Shown piece after piece: positions 50,726 through 58,892 of a stretch of 64,000 nucleotides of DNA. The stretch is taken from assembly GCA_052387815.1 (NCBI GenBank), contig JBQTIU010000022.1, positions 127,888-191,887 on the forward strand, given 5' to 3'. The position numbers were made by a program, and so were the translations under genes. The notes beneath the pieces were generated by a model. It ran no database searches, was not told the DNA's origin, and saw only the letters and a list, made by a program, of their open reading frames with translations. The stretch is from JBQTIU01 sp052387815. GTDB taxonomy: Bacteria; Pseudomonadota; Alphaproteobacteria; CACIAM-22H2. The stretch's first letter is position 1, and the number at the start of each line of letters is the position of its first letter.

Positions 50726-50874
50726 GGCGGACGAACCGTCCCCTCGCGTGCGAGGGCGTGGCCCTTGGTTGCCGCGCGCCGCCGCGGGCCCACATTATCG
50801 CCCCCGCCCGGCGCTGCCAATATGCGATCGCGCGTCCCCGCGGACGAGACAGGCGTCTTTCCGCCCGCGGCAAT

Positions 50875-50903
50875 TTGACAGCCAATAACCGTTCATCGAT
50901 ACT
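50875..50903 (+). promoter_or_regulatory. Sigma-70 promoter of the second TctC gene
   Basis: Perfect -35 TTGACA (50875-50880), exactly 17 nt, GATACT (50898-50903; four of six). Leader of about 65 nt to the start at 50974. Confidence 0.55.
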
Positions 50904-50973
50904 GGGACAAGCGATCCAAGGGGCGCCGGCTCATTTACGAGCCCCCCGCCGGCCACGGAAACGGAGGACCGTC

Positions 50974-51981
50974 ATGGAGTGCTCGAGGCCGTCGCGCCGC
51001 CAAGTCCTTATGGGGTCCGCCGCGGCGATTGCCGCAAGCGCGCTGGCCTGGCCCGCGCGCGGGGCAGAGGCGTTTCCCACCGGCAACATGCGGGTCGTGA
51101 TCCCCACGGCGCAGGGCGGGGGCGCCGACCGGCTGGCGCGAACGTTCGACGAAATCTGGGGCAAGCTCTTGGGCGTCAGGTTCGAGTACGATTTCTTCCC
51201 CGGCGGCGCCGGCCAGGTCGGCTACGAGCTCTACGTCGGCAAGCGCGAGCGGGACGGCTACAACCTGCTGTTCGGCAACATGGGCCCCGAGATGATCATG
51301 TACGCGCTCCAGAAGCCGAAATACAAATTCCCGGATGATTTCGTCTATTTCTGCCGCCTCGACGTCGACGACAGCTCGCTGTTCGTCCGCCAGCAAAGCC
51401 CATTCCGCCGCATCGAGGATGTGGTCGCCGAAGGCAAGAAGCGCGTGGTCAACGTGGCGACGAGCCGCATCCCGCATCCGGCCTCGATCGGCACGCTGGC
51501 GCTCGGCGAGGCGACCGGCGCGAAGTTCAACCTCGTCCCCTATGCCGGCGGCAACCCGACCTCGATCGCGGTCCTGAACGGCGAGGCGGATTGCGGGATC
51601 CTGCCGGTGTCGAGCCCGATCGCGCTCGGCGACAAGGTCCGCGTCCTTGCCGTCTTCAGCCAGCGCAACCTGCTCGCCGCCAGGACCGGCGATGCGCCTC
51701 CCGTCAACGCGGTGTTCGGGACCAATATTCCCGACCTCTATTCCTCGCGCGCCTGGGCGATCCACACCAGCGTCCTCGACAGGCATCCCGACCGCTTCGA
51801 GAAGCTGAACGCGACGGCGCGAGAGACCTTTTCGTTCCCCGCCTTCAAGGACCGCTACGAGAAGACCGGCGCGCCCTGGGAGACGATCCAGTACGGCGAC
51901 AAGGAGGCGTGCACCAAATACGCGCTCGCCATGGTCGAGATGGCCGAGCGCTATCGCTCGTTCCTCACGGCGCGGAACTAG
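50974..51981 (+). CDS. TctC/Bug-family substrate-binding protein with a Tat-like signal
   Basis: 335 residues from the ATG at 50974 (GGAGG site). The signal 'SRRQVLMGSAAAIAASALAWPARG' has the twin-arginine form R-R-x-x-L, unlike the Sec signal of the first TctC in the window. Bug features: 'MRVVIPTAQGGGADRLARTFDE', 'FFPGGAGQVGYELYVGKRERDGYNLLFGN' and 'VNVATSRIPHPASIGTL'. It is diverged from the first copy, so a different ligand is likely. The tctB and tctA genes follow after a REP cluster. Confidence 0.85.
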   Translation: MECSRPSRRQVLMGSAAAIAASALAWPARGAEAFPTGNMRVVIPTAQGGGADRLARTFDEIWGKLLGVRFEYDFFPGGAGQVGYELYVGKRERDGYNLLFGNMGPEMIMYALQKPKYKFPDDFVYFCRLDVDDSSLFVRQQSPFRRIEDVVAEGKKRVVNVATSRIPHPASIGTLALGEATGAKFNLVPYAGGNPTSIAVLNGEADCGILPVSSPIALGDKVRVLAVFSQRNLLAARTGDAPPVNAVFGTNIPDLYSSRAWAIHTSVLDRHPDRFEKLNATARETFSFPAFKDRYEKTGAPWETIQYGDKEACTKYALAMVEMAERYRSFLTARN

Positions 51982-51990
51982 CGCCGTCGT

Positions 51991-52159
51991 GTAGGGGCGG
52001 GGCGTTGCCTGTGTACGGGCGGGTTTCAAACCCGCCCCTACGAAACGGCGGCGACAGTGCCGTTGTAGGGGCGAGGCGTTGCCCCGCCGGTTTCAAACCC
52101 GCCCGGGTGGGTCGCAGACCGGCGAGGCGCGTGGCAACGCCTCGCGGCCTCGCCCCGAC
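51991..52159. repeat. REP cluster (locus 2), two elements between tctC and tctB
   Basis: Element 1 at 51991-52041 begins GTAGGGGC and ends with the palindrome GGGCGGGTTTCAAACCCGCCC plus CTAC. Element 2 at 52065-52159 begins GTAGGGGCGAGGCG, contains GGTTTCAAACC and a GGCGAGGC/GCCTCGCC-type stem, and ends GCCCCGAC. They interrupt the transporter operon and could lower tctBA expression relative to tctC by ending or stabilising transcripts. Confidence 0.85.
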
Positions 52160-52172
52160 GTGATCATGGGCC

Positions 52173-52673
52173 ATGCCGACCCCGCCTGATCGGGGGCCGA
52201 AGGCGATCGGCGGCGACCTGGTGTTGCCGGGTCTCGCCCTCGCCATGGTCGGCTACTTCTTCTTGACGGTCTGGGACCTCAATTGGGAGGCGAAGGCCAA
52301 CGTCCTGTTCATCGGCACCGTCCTCTTGGGGCTGATTGCGATTTTCCTCGCCCGCACGCTGGTGAGGCTGGCGAGCGGACGGGCGAGGCTCGGGGTGGGC
52401 GATCTCATCCGACCCGTGCCGATCCTCGGGCAGCGGATCGTCTTGATGGGCCTCGCCGCTTCCCTCGTCTGGGCCCTGCCCTGGCTCGGCCTGACGCTCG
52501 GTCTGTTGGTGTTCATGATCGCCGGCCTGGCCGCGCTCGGGACCTATGATCCGCGGGTGTCGTTGCCGGTCGCCTTTTGCATCGCCTCCGGCGCCTACCT
52601 CCTGTTCATCGCCGTTCTCGACACGCGCTTCCCCAGGGGCCCGGTCGAATCCCTGCTCTCGGCGTTGTTCTGA
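52173..52673 (+). CDS. Tripartite tricarboxylate transporter small membrane subunit (TctB)
   Basis: 166 residues with four hydrophobic segments (about 14-31, 44-60, 93-124 and 132-150), the normal TctB topology. It starts 14 bases after the REP cluster, with no clear ribosome-binding site because that sequence is REP-derived. The tctA gene follows 12 bases later. Confidence 0.82.
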   Translation: MPTPPDRGPKAIGGDLVLPGLALAMVGYFFLTVWDLNWEAKANVLFIGTVLLGLIAIFLARTLVRLASGRARLGVGDLIRPVPILGQRIVLMGLAASLVWALPWLGLTLGLLVFMIAGLAALGTYDPRVSLPVAFCIASGAYLLFIAVLDTRFPRGPVESLLSALF

Positions 52674-52685
52674 AGGGGGACGCCC

Positions 52686-54206
52686 GTGGGCTGGGACGCC
52701 GACCTGCTCCTCGAACTCGTGATGAGGTCCCTCGGCTACTGGTGGATCATCGTGCCGGCCGTGATCCTCGGCATCGTCGTCGGCGCGGTGCCGGGCTTCA
52801 GTGCCCAGAACACGCTCATCATCCTCCTGCCGCTGACGCTGGCCATGGATCCGGAGCTGGCGCTCGTCTTCATGGCGACGATGTATTGCGCCACCCATCT
52901 CGGCGGCGGCATCCCGGCGATCCTGGTCAATATTCCCGGCACCGGCGGCGCCGCGGCGACCACGCTCGACGGCTATGCCATGACCAAGAAGGGCCAGGCG
53001 CAGCAGGCCCTCGTCCTGTGTTTCACCGCCTCGGTGTTCGGCGGGCTGATCACCTCGATCACCACGGTCGCGTTCCTGCCCTACCTCGCCCGGCTCGGCC
53101 TTGCGCTGCGCAGCGTCGAGATGGTGGTCGTCATGCTGTTCGGGCTCACCCTGATCGCCGCGCTCGCCGCCCAGGACATGCTCAAGGGGCTGATCGCCGG
53201 GTTCTTCGGGCTGTTGATCGGGGTGATCGGCACCGACCACATCTACGCCACGCCGCGCGCCACCTTCGGTTTCCTCGAGCTCTACGACGGGGTGCCGCTG
53301 GCCCCGGCGCTGATCGGCCTGTTCGCCATTTCCGAGGCGCTCGTCATGATGGAGCAGGAGGCGATCGTCGGCGAGGCGTCGGCGGCGTCCGCGCGGCGCG
53401 CGGATTGGCGCGATACCATCGACGGCCTGCGCCTCACCGCCAAGCACTGGTGGCTGATCGTGTGGACGGCCTTCGTCGGCCTATGGATCGGCATCATTCC
53501 GGGTGCCGGCGCGTCGATCGCCGCGTTCGTCGCCTACCAGCAGGCGCGGACCTACTCGAAGACGCCGCACCGGTTCGGGACCGGCATTCCCGAAGGCGTG
53601 ATCGCGCCCGAATCGGCGAACAACGGCGTCACGTCGGGAACGCTCGTGCCGATGATGGCGATCGGTGTGCCTGGGGGCAGCACGGCGGCGGTCATGATGA
53701 TCGTCCTCCAGTACCACGGCGTCGTCCTCGGGCCGCGGCTGTTCTCGGAACAGCCGCGCCTCGCCTACGGCGTGTTCGTGGCAATCGCGGTCGCCTATGT
53801 GTTCATGATCGTGACCATCCTGCCGCTCGCCCGCTTCATGTCGAAGGTGGTTCTGGTGCCGACCAAGTATCTGGCGCCGATCATCGTCGCGCTCACCACG
53901 GTGGGCGCGTTCGCGGAGCGCGATTACGTGTTCGACATGGGGCTCGCGCTGGTGTTCGGGGTCATCGGCTATATCGCCCGCAAGACCGATTTCCACGTCA
54001 CCGCCATTCTCATCGGCATCATCCTCGGGCCGCTGTTCGAGCAATATGTGCTGCGCGCGCTGCGCCTCTCGCAAGGCGACATGTCGATCCTGTTCTCCTC
54101 GACCATCGGCAATATCCTGTGGGGGTTGCTGGCGCTCTCGCTCCTCCTCCCCTATTGGCGCGAGCGGCAGCGCCGGCGGGCGGCGGCGGGACAGGCCCCC
54201 CTCTAA
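52686..54206 (+). CDS. Tripartite tricarboxylate transporter large membrane subunit (TctA)
   Basis: 506 residues from a GTG at 52686 (AAGGGGGA upstream). Family signatures: 'GIVVGAVPGFSAQNTLIILLPLTLAM', 'MYCATHLGGGIPAILVNIPGTGGAAATTLDGY' and 'GVIAPESANNGVTSGTLVPMMAIGVPGG'. Clearly paralogous to the TctA at 21508 but diverged, which again argues for a different substrate. The LVIVD propeller gene follows 14 bases later in the same direction. Confidence 0.92.
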   Translation: MGWDADLLLELVMRSLGYWWIIVPAVILGIVVGAVPGFSAQNTLIILLPLTLAMDPELALVFMATMYCATHLGGGIPAILVNIPGTGGAAATTLDGYAMTKKGQAQQALVLCFTASVFGGLITSITTVAFLPYLARLGLALRSVEMVVVMLFGLTLIAALAAQDMLKGLIAGFFGLLIGVIGTDHIYATPRATFGFLELYDGVPLAPALIGLFAISEALVMMEQEAIVGEASAASARRADWRDTIDGLRLTAKHWWLIVWTAFVGLWIGIIPGAGASIAAFVAYQQARTYSKTPHRFGTGIPEGVIAPESANNGVTSGTLVPMMAIGVPGGSTAAVMMIVLQYHGVVLGPRLFSEQPRLAYGVFVAIAVAYVFMIVTILPLARFMSKVVLVPTKYLAPIIVALTTVGAFAERDYVFDMGLALVFGVIGYIARKTDFHVTAILIGIILGPLFEQYVLRALRLSQGDMSILFSSTIGNILWGLLALSLLLPYWRERQRRRAAAGQAPL

Positions 54207-54220
54207 GAAACGGAGCCTTC

Positions 54221-55507
54221 ATGGACGCAGACAAGCAAGCACCGGCCGCGCTGGCGCGCCAGGTCAAGCGCATCGCCCATCTCGACCTTCCCGGGGGCGG
54301 CCAGGTGGTCGTCGAGCGCAATCGCGCCTATGTGGGGCACATGAAGCCACCCCACGGGACGAGCATCATCGACGTCTCGGACCCGCGCCATCCGCGCCTA
54401 ATCGCCCGGATCATGTTGGCGGACAACCATTCGCACACCCACAAGGCCCGCGTGGTGGGCGACATCCTGGTCACCAATGTCGAGCAGGATAACCGGCATT
54501 TCCTGCGGCTCGGCGCCCGCATCCCCGAGGCGGCGGCGCGGCTCGAACGGACGCTCGCTCGCGCACCCACGCATGCCGAGATCGCCGCCGAGCTCAAGGT
54601 CGAGGAGGCGGACGTGCCGAGGCTCATCGACGCCGAGCGGCGGGGCTACCGCGACGGCGGGTTCAAGATCTACGACGTCTCGGACCCGGGCCAACCGCGC
54701 CTCCTCGCCTATCGCAAGACTTACGGCTTCGGCGTCCACCGCTTCGATATGGATGAGCGCTATGCCTACATCTCGACCGAGATGGAAGGCTTTGTCGGCA
54801 ACATCCTGGTCATTTACGACCTCGGCAAGCCGGAGCGCCCGCAAGAGGTCGGCCGCTGGTGGCTGCCGGGCCAGCACACAGCGGGCGGCGAGACGCCGAC
54901 TTGGTCGGGATATCGCAACCGCCTGCACCACGCCCTGCGCTGCGGCAACGAGCTGTGGGCCTCGGTCTGGCACGCGGGATTGCGGGTGATCGACATTTCC
55001 GATCTCGCGCGGCCGCGCACGGCCGGCGCCTACGACTATCACCCGCCCTTCCCCGAACCGACCCATACCGTCCTGCGCGTGCCCTTCGCGGTGGCCGGCC
55101 GGCAGGTGGCGGTGGCGATCGACGAGGAGCACAAGCACAGGACCGGCCAGCCTCACGCCGGCCTGTGGGTGTTCGACGTCGGCGACCTCGGGGGCATCCG
55201 GCCGTTGTCGATGTTCCACTTGAGCGAGATGGACTCGCCGTGGAGCCGGGCGCCGGGCCGCTTCGGCGCCCATCAGTTCCAGGAGCACTTCAAGGACACG
55301 CTCGTCTATGCGACCTGGTTCAGCGGCGGCCTGCGCATCGTCGACATCGCCGACCCCTTCCGCCCCCGCGAGGTCGGCCACTTCATCCCCGAGCCGTGCG
55401 GCTTCCCCGCTCCGCAGAGCAACGACGTCGATGTCGATGCGCGCGGGCTCATCTACCTCCTCGACCGCAATGCGGGGTTCGATATCCTCGAGTTCGCAGG
55501 CCCGTAG
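54221..55507 (+). CDS. LVIVD-repeat beta-propeller protein with an inserted helical segment
   Basis: 428 residues from the ATG at 54221 (CGGAG site). At least six LVIVD-type blades: 'SIIDVSDPRHPRLIA', 'KIYDVSDPGQPRLLA', 'VIYDLGKPERPQEVG', 'RVIDISDLARPRTAG', 'WVFDVGDLGG', 'RIVDIADPFRPREVG'. Residues 105-141 form an insert between blades one and two that reads like sigma-factor region 3 ('APTHAEIAAELKVEEADVPRLI'). No signal peptide is visible. It is last in the tctBA unit. A substrate-processing or sensing role for the imported acid is inference. Its TAG stop (55505-55507) is part of the first REP palindrome. Confidence 0.8.
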   Translation: MDADKQAPAALARQVKRIAHLDLPGGGQVVVERNRAYVGHMKPPHGTSIIDVSDPRHPRLIARIMLADNHSHTHKARVVGDILVTNVEQDNRHFLRLGARIPEAAARLERTLARAPTHAEIAAELKVEEADVPRLIDAERRGYRDGGFKIYDVSDPGQPRLLAYRKTYGFGVHRFDMDERYAYISTEMEGFVGNILVIYDLGKPERPQEVGRWWLPGQHTAGGETPTWSGYRNRLHHALRCGNELWASVWHAGLRVIDISDLARPRTAGAYDYHPPFPEPTHTVLRVPFAVAGRQVAVAIDEEHKHRTGQPHAGLWVFDVGDLGGIRPLSMFHLSEMDSPWSRAPGRFGAHQFQEHFKDTLVYATWFSGGLRIVDIADPFRPREVGHFIPEPCGFPAPQSNDVDVDARGLIYLLDRNAGFDILEFAGP

Positions 55508-55605
55508 GGGCGGGTTTCAAATCCGCCCCTACAAAGATTGGCACCATTCCCCGTAGGGGCGGGTTTCAAACCCGCCCGTATTACCGGTTTCAACCCCGCC
55601 CCGAC
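55504..55605. repeat. REP pair (locus 3) just upstream of the RAYT gene
   Basis: Unit 1 (55504-55532) is GTAGGGGCGGG-TTTCAAA-TCCGCCCCTAC; unit 2 (55553-55605) starts GTAGGGGCGGG and ends GCCCCGAC. The 20-base spacer AAAGATTGGCACCATTCCCC recurs with one change at locus 5. Unit 1 supplies the stop codon of the preceding gene; unit 2 ends 20 bases before the RAYT start. Confidence 0.9.
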
Positions 55606-55625
55606 ATTGGCAAAATGATGTTGCC

Positions 55626-56111
55626 ATGCCCGACCCTCGTCCTCTTCGACGCCGCTTGCGTCTCCCGCATCACGATTACGCCCAGCCCGGCGCCTACTTC
55701 GTCACGATCTGCTCGGCGGAGCGGGCCTGCCTGTTCGGTGAAATCATCGACGGAACCATGCGTCTGAACGCGCTCGGCTTCATCGTCGAGGATGCATGGC
55801 GTGACCTGCCGCAGCATTACGAGCATCTGCGGCTCGACGAATTCGTTGTCATGCCGAACCACTTGCACGGGGTTCTGGCTATGGATGAGGGAGTCGCGTT
55901 CCCGGTGCCGGAGTTCGTCCGCGCATTCAAGACGTTTTCCGCACGGCGCATCAATACGCGGCGAAACACCCCTGGTGCGCCCGTGTGGCAGCGTAGTTAC
56001 CACGATCATGTCGTGCGCGACGAAGCCGAGCTGGCGCGCATCCGCGAATACATCCGGAACAACCCGATCAAATGGGAATTGGACGACGAGAACCCGGCGC
56101 GCCGAATGTAG
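55626..56111 (+). mobile_element. REP-associated tyrosine transposase (RAYT, Y1_Tnp/HUH family)
   Basis: 161 residues. The HUH motif is 'VMPNHLHGVL' (His-Leu-His) and the single nucleophile Tyr is in 'ARIREYIRNNP'; 'GAYFVTICSAERACLFGEI' and 'VWQRSYHDHVVRDEAEL' are the usual first strand and pre-catalytic segment. Its REP palindromes lie 20 bases upstream and start at its own stop codon: GTAG at 56108-56111 contains the TAG. RAYTs nick and join single-stranded REP DNA and are domesticated relatives of IS200/IS605 transposases. The frame is intact, so the enzyme may be active. Confidence 0.92.
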
Positions 56112-56494
56112 CGGCGAGTTCGAAACGGTCGGGTGGGAACGGGCGGGTTTGAAACCCGCCCCTACGCAGGAAACGACACCGTCCGTTTGTAGGGGCGGGT
56201 TTGAAACCCGCCCCTACACAGGAAACGGCACCGTTCCCGGTCGGGGCGGGGTGGAAACGGGCGGGTCGAAAGACCGGCGAGGCAACGCCTCGCCCCTACG
56301 CAGGAACCGGCACCGTTCCCGGTCGGGGCGGGGTGGAAACGGGGGGGTCGAAAGACCGGCGAGGCAACGCCTCGCCCCTACGGAGGAAACGGCACCATCC
56401 GTTTGTAGGGGCGGGTTTCAAACCCGCCCGTTTCAAACCGGCCGGTCGAAAGACCGGCGAGGCGCGAGGCAACGCCTCGCGGCCTCGCCCCTAC
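56108..56494. repeat. REP array (locus 4) downstream of the RAYT gene; no gene in 56112-56526
   Basis: About 390 bases made almost wholly of REP parts. Includes the perfect 29-base palindrome GTAGGGGCGGGTTTGAAACCC... at 56189-56217, two composite units with GGTCGAAAGACCGGCGAGGC and CGCCTCGCCCCTAC, and spacers of the form GCAGGAAACGGCACCGTTCCC. No ORF in the stretch has coding character. It separates the RAYT from the convergent kinase-like gene. Confidence 0.92.
56221..56384. repeat. 82-bp tandem repeat, two full copies
   Basis: Copies at 56221-56302 and 56303-56384 differ at only a few bases (for example GGAAACGGCACCG against GGAACCGGCACCG, and GGGCGGG against GGGGGGG); a third copy begins at 56385 and then diverges. 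Each carries one spacer plus one composite REP. The similarity indicates recent tandem duplication. Confidence 0.88.
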
Positions 56495-56526
56495 GCAGGA
56501 AACGGCACCGTTGCTCGCGTAGATAC

Positions 56527-57597
56527 TCAGCCGAGTTCCGCGATCCGGTCGGCGACGCGTGCCAGGGCGGGCGACAGATTCTCGGTCAGCCGCGACCGGC
56601 CCGCCCAGCGGGCGGCGCGCCGTGCGATGCGAAGGGCCTGCTCCTGCGTCACGCCGACCTTGTCGCCGGCCAGGCAGCGCGCCGCGTCCCACCACGGCCC
56701 ATCCTTCTTGCGCAACAGGATCAGGCCGAGGCGGACCAAAATGTGGAAGGTGCCGAACGCGGCAAGGTAGTCGCCCGCATCGGCGCGATCCTCACCGTCG
56801 GCGAATTCGGCAAGATGCTTTGAGATCAGTCGTTCCTCGACCGCGGGCCAGTCGGGCACGTACTCGTCGCCGAGCAGCCATGCCATGTCGCAGAGCCGGT
56901 CGCGCGCACCGCAATGCTCCCAATCGAACCAGGCGACCCTGCCGTCGGCACGCGCGAGCGCGTTGCCGGGGCGGGCATCCCACTTGATGAAATGCGGGTC
57001 GGCAACCTTAAGGCGCTCGATCAGCTCGGGTCCGGGAAGGCGGGGCGACGGTAGGCCGAGATAGTCGCAGATCCGCGCCGGCCGCTCGACCAACGTGGCG
57101 ATCCAATCGGCGTCGGCGCCGATCCGCGGAACCCGGAGCTGCAGCCGTGCCTCGCGGCCGGCCCGCTGGGCCTGCGCCAGGCCGTGCAGGGCCGCGTCGA
57201 GCCAGCGTTCCCCGTCCTCCGGTGCGGCTTCGCTGAGGACCACCGCTAGGCGGTCCCCGGCCACATCCTCTTGCAGCAGGATCGTGCCGTCGAAGCCGAG
57301 GACGCGCGGCACCGCGACGCCGCGCTCGCTGAGCGCGCGTAGTACGTGCGCCTCCATCTCCGCCCGGTCGGGCTTGCGCCGGCGCGTCGCGATGACGGAG
57401 CCCCCGTCCTCGAGGTGAAGGCGGATCGACTTGCGGGTCATGCCGCCCGGATGGGTGACCGACCTGACGCCGATGCCGAGGAGCGCCGAGCAGGCGCGCA
57501 TCGCCTCGTCGTCAAACGGCTTGCGGGACCGCGGCCGTGCCGTCGGCGCCGCGGTCGTGGTTTCCCTCACCGGCAGGACTCCGCTAGGTGACCCCAT
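56527..57597 (-). CDS. Aminoglycoside phosphotransferase/choline kinase-like protein
   Basis: 356 residues from the ATG at 57597, five bases after the hlyD-like stop with AGGGAAA before it. Kinase-like fold: ATP-side residues in 'KSIRLHLEDGGSVIATRRRK', then the catalytic loop 'FIKWDARPGNALARADG', where Asp and Asn of the usual H-G-D-x4-N are kept but His-Gly is Lys-Trp, and 'WFDWEHCGARDRLCDMAWLLGDE' for metal binding. It phosphorylates a small hydroxyl compound or sugar, or may have lost activity. Its place at the end of a type I secretion operon is odd; a role in modifying a surface polysaccharide or lipid is speculation. Confidence 0.78.
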   Translation of the reverse strand: MGSPSGVLPVRETTTAAPTARPRSRKPFDDEAMRACSALLGIGVRSVTHPGGMTRKSIRLHLEDGGSVIATRRRKPDRAEMEAHVLRALSERGVAVPRVLGFDGTILLQEDVAGDRLAVVLSEAAPEDGERWLDAALHGLAQAQRAGREARLQLRVPRIGADADWIATLVERPARICDYLGLPSPRLPGPELIERLKVADPHFIKWDARPGNALARADGRVAWFDWEHCGARDRLCDMAWLLGDEYVPDWPAVEERLISKHLAEFADGEDRADAGDYLAAFGTFHILVRLGLILLRKKDGPWWDAARCLAGDKVGVTQEQALRIARRAARWAGRSRLTENLSPALARVADRIAELG

Positions 57598-57602
57598 TTT
57601 CC

Positions 57603-58892
57603 CTAGCGCTCGCGGAAGCCTTCGTGGCGGAGCTTCAAGACCGGGCGGATGAAATAGTCGAAGACCGACCGCGTGCCGGTATGGATATCGACCGCCGCCT
57701 CCATGCCGGCGAAGACCGGGAATTGGTCCGGATCCTCGCCGAGATGGCTCTTGTCGGTCTCGACGATGACCTTGAAGTACGCGGCCCCGCCCTGGTCGAC
57801 GTTGGAATCGGCGCCGATCTGCGCGACCCGTCCCTCGAGCCCGCCGTAGCGCGAGTATTCGTAGGTCGAGATCTTGACCATCGCGCGCTGCCCCACCCGC
57901 ACGAAGCCGCGGTCGGTCGGGCTCAGCTTCGCTTCGACGACCAGGGCCACGTTGGCCGGCACGATCTCCATGATCGGCTCGCCGGCACGCACCACGCCGC
58001 CGATGGTGTTGTGGCGCAGGTTCTTGATGACGCCGTCGGTCGGGCTGCGGATCTCGGCCCGCCGGACCTGGCCGGAGGCCTCGGTCAACAGCTCGCGCGT
58101 GCGCGCGATGCCGGCCTCGACCTTGCCGAGCTCGTCCAAGGCCTGGCGCCTGAACTTGAGCCGCTCCTCCTTCAGGCGCTCGCGCCCCTCGTTGACCCCC
58201 GCCACGGCCCGCGGGATGCTCTGGTCGATGATCGCGATCTCGCCTTCGAGCTTCTCGACGTCGCGCACGAGCTGGATGTGCTCGATCCGCGGCGTCAAGC
58301 TGCCCTCCAGGAGCGACTCGGAAATCTTCATCTTCTCGCGCGACAGCCGCAAGTCGGTGACGCGGGCCCGCCGCGTGGTCTCGAGCTCGCGCACCAAGTG
58401 CTCGCGCTGGCGGATCTGTTCCTGGAGCCCGGCCATGGCGCTGTTGAATTCCTGCTGGCGCGCCTCGAATGCCTCGCGCTCGGCGCGCACGAGGATCGGC
58501 CGGCGCTGGCTTTCCTCGGCCGAGAACTTCAAGGCCGTGCCGTTGGCCTCGGCCTCGAAGCGCGCCCGGCCCAAGACCAGGGCATCGAGCCGGATCTGGA
58601 TTTCTTCGCGGTTCAAGGCAGTGGTCGCCAGCTCGAGCTGCAACAGCGGGTCCCCCTCCTTCACGACCGCGCCCTCGGCGATGAAGATCGACTGGACGAT
58701 ACCGCCCTCGAGGTGCTGGATGACCTTGACCTTGCCCTGGGGGATGACCTCGCCCCTGAGAACGGCGACCTCGTCGAGCTCGGCGAAGTTGAGCCAGAAG
58801 ATGAACGCGCCCAAGAACGCCACGATCGCCCACGCCATCGCGCGCAGCGTGGGGATCGGGTTCGAGTTCAAGAGTTCGCCGAGCGCACTCAT
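57603..58892 (-). CDS. HlyD-type periplasmic adaptor of a type I secretion system
   Basis: 429 residues. One membrane helix at about 17-37, then 'GEVIPQGKVKVIQHLEGGIVQSIFIAEGAVVKEGD', the lipoyl-like half motif, a long coiled-coil hairpin (about 110-300), the second half motif 'EIRSPTDGVIKNLRHNTIGGVV', and the C-terminal 'VDIHTGTRSVFDYFIRPVLK' of the HlyD/PrtE family. It links the inner-membrane ABC protein to an outer-membrane TolC-like channel, which is not encoded in the window. Overlaps the ABC gene by four bases. Confidence 0.92.
   Translation of the reverse strand: MSALGELLNSNPIPTLRAMAWAIVAFLGAFIFWLNFAELDEVAVLRGEVIPQGKVKVIQHLEGGIVQSIFIAEGAVVKEGDPLLQLELATTALNREEIQIRLDALVLGRARFEAEANGTALKFSAEESQRRPILVRAEREAFEARQQEFNSAMAGLQEQIRQREHLVRELETTRRARVTDLRLSREKMKISESLLEGSLTPRIEHIQLVRDVEKLEGEIAIIDQSIPRAVAGVNEGRERLKEERLKFRRQALDELGKVEAGIARTRELLTEASGQVRRAEIRSPTDGVIKNLRHNTIGGVVRAGEPIMEIVPANVALVVEAKLSPTDRGFVRVGQRAMVKISTYEYSRYGGLEGRVAQIGADSNVDQGGAAYFKVIVETDKSHLGEDPDQFPVFAGMEAAVDIHTGTRSVFDYFIRPVLKLRHEGFRER

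Noticed and set aside
54533..54643. A sigma factor or a frame-fused sigma-factor fragment
   Set aside because: The frame is continuous with propeller blades on both sides, and no other sigma region (2 or 4) is present. It was kept only as a finding about an insert.
56108..56494. CRISPR-like array (repeats with about 20-30 base spacers)
   Set aside because: The repeats are themselves long palindromes of variable make-up, the spacers are also repeated, and no cas genes are present. A RAYT is adjacent, so REP elements explain it.
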